DNA of 64,000 nucleotides from Caprella mutica (lineage: Eukaryota > Arthropoda > Malacostraca > Amphipoda > Caprellidae). The position numbers and the translations under genes are program-made. The notes under the pieces were generated by a model. That model made no database searches, had not been told where the DNA came from, and was given only the letters and a program-made list of their open reading frames with translations. Positions 58,339 through 64,000 of this stretch are shown one piece after another. Positions within the stretch are counted from its first letter, which is position 1. Each line of letters opens with the position of its first letter. The DNA lies in NCBI GenBank assembly GCA_947561585.1, contig CANNZV010000126.1:390091-454090 (forward strand), given 5' to 3'.

Positions 58339-59090
58339 ATACTGTCAGTCTATTGCCCCCAATATATCGATTAGAATTAAATAACTATTTGGAAGGCTTC
58401 ACATAGACTTCTGCTTCCTAAATTAATTGGAATTTCAGCATTTAATTGACACAGCCAGATTGCAATGCATTTCCAATTATTGATAATATGCACAATAATA
58501 ATGCTACACTGTAAATAATCACACTTCAGTACGAAACTCTCCAATATTTCTCTCCAAATCACTTGTTTTATTTTTCTCTTTCATCTGCCTTTTGGCTTTT
58601 GCAGAAGAAGTAGAACAAATCCATGCATCATCTTCAGACGATTTCTATCAAGTCTTTATTTCTTGGGTAGCAGAAAATGTTTGTTTGTGTTACACAATTC
58701 ACGAGTGTTGATTTTACGCAATGTTGTCAATTGAGAAAAATACTTCAGAACTCTGATTTCGAGGGAAAATAATGAATTCATTTGAATTAGCTTGAATATT
58801 CAATTATTGAAATGGAAGAGAATTAATTATATTATATCTACCTTGCTTATTTATTTATGGTGAGGAATAATAAGACAAATGATATTTCAAATGCTTTAGC
58901 TTCACTATACATTGAGTAGATAAAAGCTACATTGTGATATAGACTCTACTATTTATCTAGAGTAACTAGTCTACTATTTATCTAGAGTAGAGTAACTATT
59001 TTACAATAGAGAGTCAATTGCATCAAAAGTAAGTCGAAATATACGGAAAAAAGATGGTTATTGTACTCCTTCCAAGGTACTATTATCGAT
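58339..59090. other. AT-rich spacer
   Basis: A 26-bp tandem duplication (tctactatttatctagagta) at about 58947-58995. A weak minus frame (58562-58377) has AT-rich texture. No gene is supported. Confidence 0.45.
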
Positions 59091-59299
59091 TAAGTTTGTT
59101 ACGAATTATCGGTCAGTTTTACTTCTTCGGTCATACAAGAAAAAACGATTCATTAATTATTATTTTATTTCTATTTTAGTTGGTATCCATGATACCTGCT
59201 GGTATTTTGGATACCAATTAAAATAAATATTAAGTTATAATAATTTCTTCTTATTTGAACGAAGATGTGAATCCGACCTTTAATTAGTAACTTACCCTA
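59091..59299. mobile_element. GGGTAAG-family MITE, diverged left end
   Basis: The left arm starts degenerate (taagtttgttacgaattatc) then ggtcagttttacttcttcgg. The centre has ttggtatccatgatacctgc. The right arm ends gtaacttaccc-TA. It matches the complete copy at 45638 along its length. Confidence 0.8.
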
Positions 59300-60221
59300 G
59301 TCACTAAATACTCGTCAAACAAATTATTATGGATCAAAAAGAAAATAATCAATGTTGTTTGTTTATATTATTTATATATTTCCCGTACATGTAAATCTGT
59401 GGGCACTTTGAGAGACTTAAAGATAGTTGCCGGTGAGTTTAGTGATAGTGAGTAAGAAGCTGTTGATAGGACCCACCCTATCACACCTATCTAACATAAG
59501 TGAGCTAAGTGCATGTCTAAGTGACCCCTTCACTTACAGATACTGTTTTCAAAGTCAATTGCATTATAAGTAATTCTCATATACTCAGTTATATTTGCAA
59601 CCCATAATGGTTGAAGTAGACAACAAGACTGGTATCAAGAGAAATATTTATTATTTATTTGATCTAATTATCCGGTTTATTTGACTTTTGTTAATTCAGT
59701 TGACTCTTTAAGAATAATTTCATCCAATTAAAAAAGTATAAATATAGAAACATGGAAAACTAGTACCCCATCCATTGCAATTGTTTTAAATGATAAAAAT
59801 CGTTACTTCACTAGGGGCGCGAATGTTTTCCTTGTTACTGAGCATCATTGGCGCAGTACATCATTGGCGCAGTACATCATTGGCGCAGTACATCACTGGC
59901 GCAGCAAGCTATCTGAGAAATTTAGTATTTGACTCCAAAGTGAAATTGTTGCGTCAGCTGACCTGAAGTCTGTGAGAGTTAATTAATGATCTGCTCATTT
60001 TGTATACACCTGCCTAACGATGCAATTAAGAAAGGTGTTCATTAAGGAGGTCCAAATACGCCCTCAACAAATCAAAATATTTACCTGTCCACAAGAATGC
60101 GAACGAGTGTTTATTAATCTCACGCAGTTAATCTTCACCATCTCATGTGCATCACTCACCATTCTCTTCACCATCTCATGTGCATCACTCACCATTTGTT
60201 TTGCTCTTCTTGCAATGTCAG
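59300..60221. other. Spacer with two small tandem duplications
   Basis: A 16-bp repeat (catcattggcgcagta) occurs 3-4 times at 59844-59903. A 33-bp duplication (ttcaccatctcatgtgcatc core) occurs at 60134-60198, just before the acceptor of the candidate exon at 60222. Confidence 0.5.
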
Positions 60222-60335
60222 GAATTCAAGCCTGGTGAGAAGATTTCCGATATTGCGGTATGGGAGCTTTTGACTGACAGCGGCACCGGGGAGCCTCTCA
60301 GTCAGTGCTGCCGCTGCGTATTTAAGGAGGGATGA
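60222..60335 (+). CDS. Candidate terminal exon, Cys-rich C-terminus, unknown protein
   Basis: The acceptor ttgctcttcttgcaatgtcag (AG at 60220-60221) is followed by 37 codons in phase 0 and a TGA: EFKPGEKISDIAVWELLTDS, then GTGEPLSQCCRCVFKEG. G+C is far above the flanks and many third positions are C or G (ggc acc ggg gag cct ctc). This is good evidence of selection on coding. The CCRC cluster near the end could be structural or lipid-modified, but I recognise no family. It is on the same strand as the first exon at 44 kb and phase compatible, but 16 kb away; linkage is unproven. Confidence 0.42.
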   Translation, partial: EFKPGEKISDIAVWELLTDSGTGEPLSQCCRCVFKEG

Positions 60336-61667
60336 ATTTAGCTGTTAGATGATAGTACATTTTGTGACGATAGGCTTTCTTTTCACCGCTAGGAATTTTC
60401 TTACGTAAGCTATTGTGTGAACTCACTGTTTAGACATCAGAGTTGCTGTATATGCGAATCTTTAAAGCTGGGGGAAAAGTGAGAGTATTTGTAAATAGCT
60501 TTGGTATGAATTAACACAGTGGTTAGTGATGGTAATGCTACTCTGTACCTAACTCTGTGGGTTGTTTTAACTGCTTGTGCTTTACACATTAACATCTGAA
60601 GAATACTAACAAATGATTGTTAGAAAGAATTCTGTCAGCATTAATAGAATGCGTATGTAGGTACTTTATAATTATACTGTGAGCAAATTGATATAATTCA
60701 AATTAGGAATTTAAAATAAAAAATATATCTTAGTTTGTTTATTATTATACCAATTGATTAATTCACTTGAATTATGAGGTATATTTTTCTAATAGAACTT
60801 TATATTAAGGTAAATCTATCGCTTTGTATCGAATATTTTACCTATCCGTGTGTGTGTCATTTACTGCAAAGTCTCTATATTTCATTTGTAATAACTTTGA
60901 GAAACTATTTATTATAAATAGCGATAAAAAGTAAGTTAAATATTATTAGCAATCTCCGTAGAGTTTTGACGAGGATTCTTTACTTTACCCCTCTCCTTAC
61001 CGGTAACTGTCGCTCAATAGGCTTCTATAACTTCCGGCAAGGTGACTGGCTGACCTCTACCTTTGGTGACACATCACCTTACAGGTGAATAACCTAAAGA
61101 CACGTGGCCTACTTACTTTTTTGCATCTTTAGCTTTAATGGCTGTGCGTAGAAGTAGATGACAAAGGAATATCTTTTCTAGTAGGGATTGGAAGTCCATA
61201 TTTCGTACTATAAATATTTTAGATGTTTTAAAGATTCAATTTCAATCATTTGAATCAAACCTCTGACATTCACCATCATCTTTTTGAATAGAATATTTCC
61301 AACTGTTAAATAAGTATTAAATGTAATGGTACTCTTCTCTCTATCTGCTAAGCATCGAAACACCCTCTGAGTTGTTTCCTGAATGTTTCTTTAGAAATGC
61401 GTACAAATATAGTAATGAATGCGTATGGGGAAATAAACATTACTGCATGTACCCTATGTGTACATTATTTACCAATGTGTATTTACCAATGCGTTCATTT
61501 CCTTTAAGTGGTACCTCACAGTTTATTTAATGTACTACAGAGAGTCTGAAACATTGTGCGTGACATTTAAACAAACAATAAAACATTTACTTGAGTCAGA
61601 GATAAACTTTTCTATAATTCGGTTGAAGCGGCCAAAGCCTTTCCTTGGTTGCTATAGCGTGGAGTGT
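60336..61667. other. AT-rich interval downstream of the candidate exon
   Basis: No gene is supported. aataaa-type polyadenylation strings occur near 60713 and 61430, but none is distinctive in such AT-rich DNA. A G+C-richer patch lies at 60985-61110. Confidence 0.4.
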
Positions 61668-62119
61668 AACAGGTCACTATAGTGTGATAGTCTATAGTTA
61701 CAGGTCACTATTGTGCCTTAGACTATAGTAACAGGTCACTATAGTGTGATAGTCTATAGTTACAGGTCACTGTAGTGCCTTAGACTATAGTAACAGGTCA
61801 CTATAGTGTGATAGTCTATAGTTACAGGTCACTATAGTGCCATAGTCTATAGTAACAGGTCACTATAGTGTGATAGTCTATAGTTACAGGTCACTATAGT
61901 GCCATAGTCTATACTAACAGGTCACTATAGTGTGATAGCCTTTGATTACAGGTCAATATAGTGCGATAATCTATAGTAACAGGTAACTATAGTGTGATAG
62001 TCTATAGTCACATGTTACTATAGTGCCATAGTCTATAGTAACATGTCACTATAGTGCCATAGTCTATAGTAACAGGTCACTATAGTGCCTTAGACTATAG
62101 TAACAGGTCACTATAGTTC
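61668..62119. repeat. 31-bp minisatellite (aacaggtcactatagtgtga), about 14.5 units
   Basis: Two unit types tend to alternate: gtcactatagtgtgatagtc then tatagttacag, and gtcactatagtgccttagac then tatagtaacag. CACTATAGTG is a perfect 10-bp palindrome in most units. The unit has the same length as, and partial identity to, the 55-58 kb array. Confidence 0.96.
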
Positions 62120-63652
62120 ACCATTGCATTACCAGTGCCAGGTTTTCTTTCTCTGACCTACAGTTTGTACTCAATAACTAACTAGCGAGTCATTCACTAT
62201 GACTCACTGCAGTCTCTTGTAAGTCTCACAGTCACATGAGTCACAATAGTGAGTCATACAATGTATGCCAGTCTCAAAATTGTTATAACATGATTTTTTA
62301 GGTATGTTTTATCCAAACTCTTCCAATTACCGCGGCAAAGACATCTTATAATATTCCTAATGTTTACCATCCACTGTTCTTTATATTACTTTTATTTACA
62401 TTTATTGAACAAATAAAAGAATCATCGTTAGTTTTTATTAGCATTAGTAGCACATTTTTATGTAATATTTTCAATAATTCTTCAGATAATAATAAGCAAT
62501 TCTCATCATTTTATGAAGTAAATGACGAGAAGTTTCACTCTGTTACAATATTTCTATATAAAAGTTATGATCCATATATTATAATTAGTTATTGTACTAT
62601 TATTATATATATAATCAATTGTAATGATTTTTAATTAATTCACATTTTGTAGTTATTATTCAACTAAATTAAAATTGCTGAAATTTTGATCAATCTATTT
62701 AAATTCTTTTAGTTGTTGCTAACTTTAATTTCTATTTACTATCAATATTCTACAACCTTCAAATGGTAAGCAAACAAACAAACCTAAGTACCAAGATATA
62801 CAACAAAAACGATTAATTCCAGAAACTCGGAAATAACTCCATTGGTAGCAAATAAACAACATAAATTCCATATAATATTCCCTGTACACTTCTTTATTGA
62901 TCGAATGGCTTGAAAATGTTTATTGAGTGAATTCGAAGAACTGACCTAGTACCAATAACAGTTCGATGTCTCATCTAATAGCTTCCGACTAAATGGCGCA
63001 AAGTATTCCTGGAAGTGTTATTGTCAGTGAGTCAGTCTAGACAAACGTTTGCTTCTAGAACATTTCTGCTAATATAGTACTCTCTAATTTGTGGTGAATG
63101 TCAAACTTTACTACAGAGCGTGAATACGTAGCTGTGCTCTCTTTCTAACGCACACAGCCACTGCGACACACCCCCGCACAACTTCTGTCTACGACAAAGA
63201 TAAACTGTCGCCAAATAGAGTAACTCTGTCAGCATTGACTTTATGGCAATAATCTAATGATATTTTGAGTCTCAATAGAGTATCTTCAAATCAAGTTTCT
63301 ATTCATTAATAGTCACTTTGAGTTTTAGGAGGTGAAGCTAGAGAAGACACACCCACTGACACGCCTTCGGGGCGACACTCATTCACAATATTGAGGCACC
63401 GTCCCCACCCTTTCCCTCTCTCTCTCTCTCTCTTACACTTCATTCATAGTTTCACAGTCTGTGAATGAGGCTAAAAAGAACACAAATAGACCGTAATTAA
63501 TGACAGTAACAAATGTCAGTAAAATAGCGAAAAAAGACAGTAGAAGAAGGTAAAAAGACAATAGAAGAGGGTAATGTTTGAATTCGGTGTTGAATTGTTG
63601 AAGCGAGCTAGGATCATAAATTATTTTCACATTTAATCAAATTGTAGTTTCA
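62120..63652. other. Unique interval; GAGTCA-rich and CT-rich patches
   Basis: 62190-62255 holds several TGAGTCA/TGACTCA motifs. 63120-63430 is G+C-richer, with cgacacacccccgcacaac and a perfect CT run at about 63414-63433 (GAGA-type on the other strand). This could be a promoter region, but no start site or exon is convincing. Confidence 0.4.
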
Positions 63653-63703
63653 CATTTGAGACATTACTCCACATTTGAGACATTACTCCACATTTGAGAC
63701 ATG
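63653..63703. repeat. 19-bp tandem repeat (acatttgagacattactcc), 2.6 copies
   Basis: Three near-identical copies in a row, a very short minisatellite. Confidence 0.9.
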
Positions 63704-64000
63704 AACTTACTGGCACATGGGAATGTACTCATACTGTACATCAATAGCAGTAGAACTATTCGAAATAAATGTCCATAGATTAGAGTAACACTAACGATAA
63801 AATACTATAAGGCGTGAGTGCTTTCTCAGCTCACATGTAATTCTCAGCAGACATAATATCAGTAGCCGGACTTTGTTCCACTCTACGATCTCTCTCAACT
63901 TGTGAATGAGTTCTCTCTGCCACAGATGTAATAGTAACCCTCCTACAACTTATTGAAAGTTTCTTTTCTACTACTACATAGAAAAACTTATCATAAGTAT
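63704..64000. other. Unique sequence to the window edge
   Basis: Nothing recognised. Confidence 0.45.

Noticed and set aside
749..62119. CRISPR-like arrays
   Set aside because: All arrays are contiguous head-to-tail units without unique spacers, and the sequence is eukaryotic.
61668..62119. T7-promoter-like strings (TCACTATAG)
   Set aside because: The match covers only the end of the phage consensus and arises from the palindromic 31-bp unit. There is no phage context.

Overview
The window looks like AT-rich (roughly one third G+C by eye), gene-poor nuclear DNA from an animal, most likely an insect. The reasons are a TATA + initiator + DPE core promoter with arthropod-type spacing at 44.04-44.11 kb, Tc1/mariner and TTAA-type transposon debris, many terminal-inverted-repeat MITEs, and spliced-looking exons instead of operons. 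I cannot name the species. Nothing looks bacterial, organellar or viral.

The dominant feature is tandem repetition. About 21 minisatellite arrays, with units of 13 to 68 bp, cover roughly 15 kb, close to a quarter of the window. The largest is a 31-bp array of about 107 copies (55.0-58.3 kb). Others lie at 0.75-2.3 (13 bp), 4.1-5.0 (13 bp, no G on the + strand), 8.9-9.3 (16), 10.8-11.4 (49-50), 18.1 (20), 22.0-23.0 (38), 24.2-25.7 (14-15), 30.6-31.3 (21), 33.3-33.8 (33), 34.6 (23), 41.4-42.7 (17), 46.2-46.8 (32 and 30), 48.8 (29), 50.8-51.4 (68), 53.2-54.25 (21 then 17) and 61.7-62.1 kb (31). Most of the long open frames in the window are these arrays read through, not genes. Three arrays (34.6, 55-58 and 61.7 kb) share a TCACTAWAGT-type core and appear related. 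Several arrays carry higher-order duplications.

Mobile elements: a complete but dead IR/DR-type Tc1 element (6914-8495, TA target site, DD34E with the second Asp changed to Gly) is inserted into the tail of an older DDE-transposase relic (6594-6887). A second relic of that older family lies at about 20.1-21.8 kb. A mariner-like deletion derivative is at 13.0-13.56 kb. Several MITE families are present. One has ends TA-GGGTAAGTTAC (four copies), another has GGGCCGTACACACG ends (one full, one half copy), and the two share a palindromic core. A nest of elements occupies 28.3-29.85 kb.

Host genes: the best call is a first exon at 44077-44650 (+), encoding a hydrophobic signal/anchor followed by a secreted-type segment and a GTGAGT donor. 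Other candidate exons, all weaker, are at 60222-60335 (+), 43021-42752 (-), 46985-46835 (-), 40911-40779 (-), 28297-27997 (-), 14003-14104 (+) and 26826-26958 (+). At this base composition, open frames of 60 codons occur often by chance. I therefore relied on splice sites, codon texture and promoter signals, and I name no gene symbols. I found no new molecular system that I can defend. The most unusual signals are the related and hierarchically amplified minisatellites, and the exchange of a palindromic core between two MITE families.
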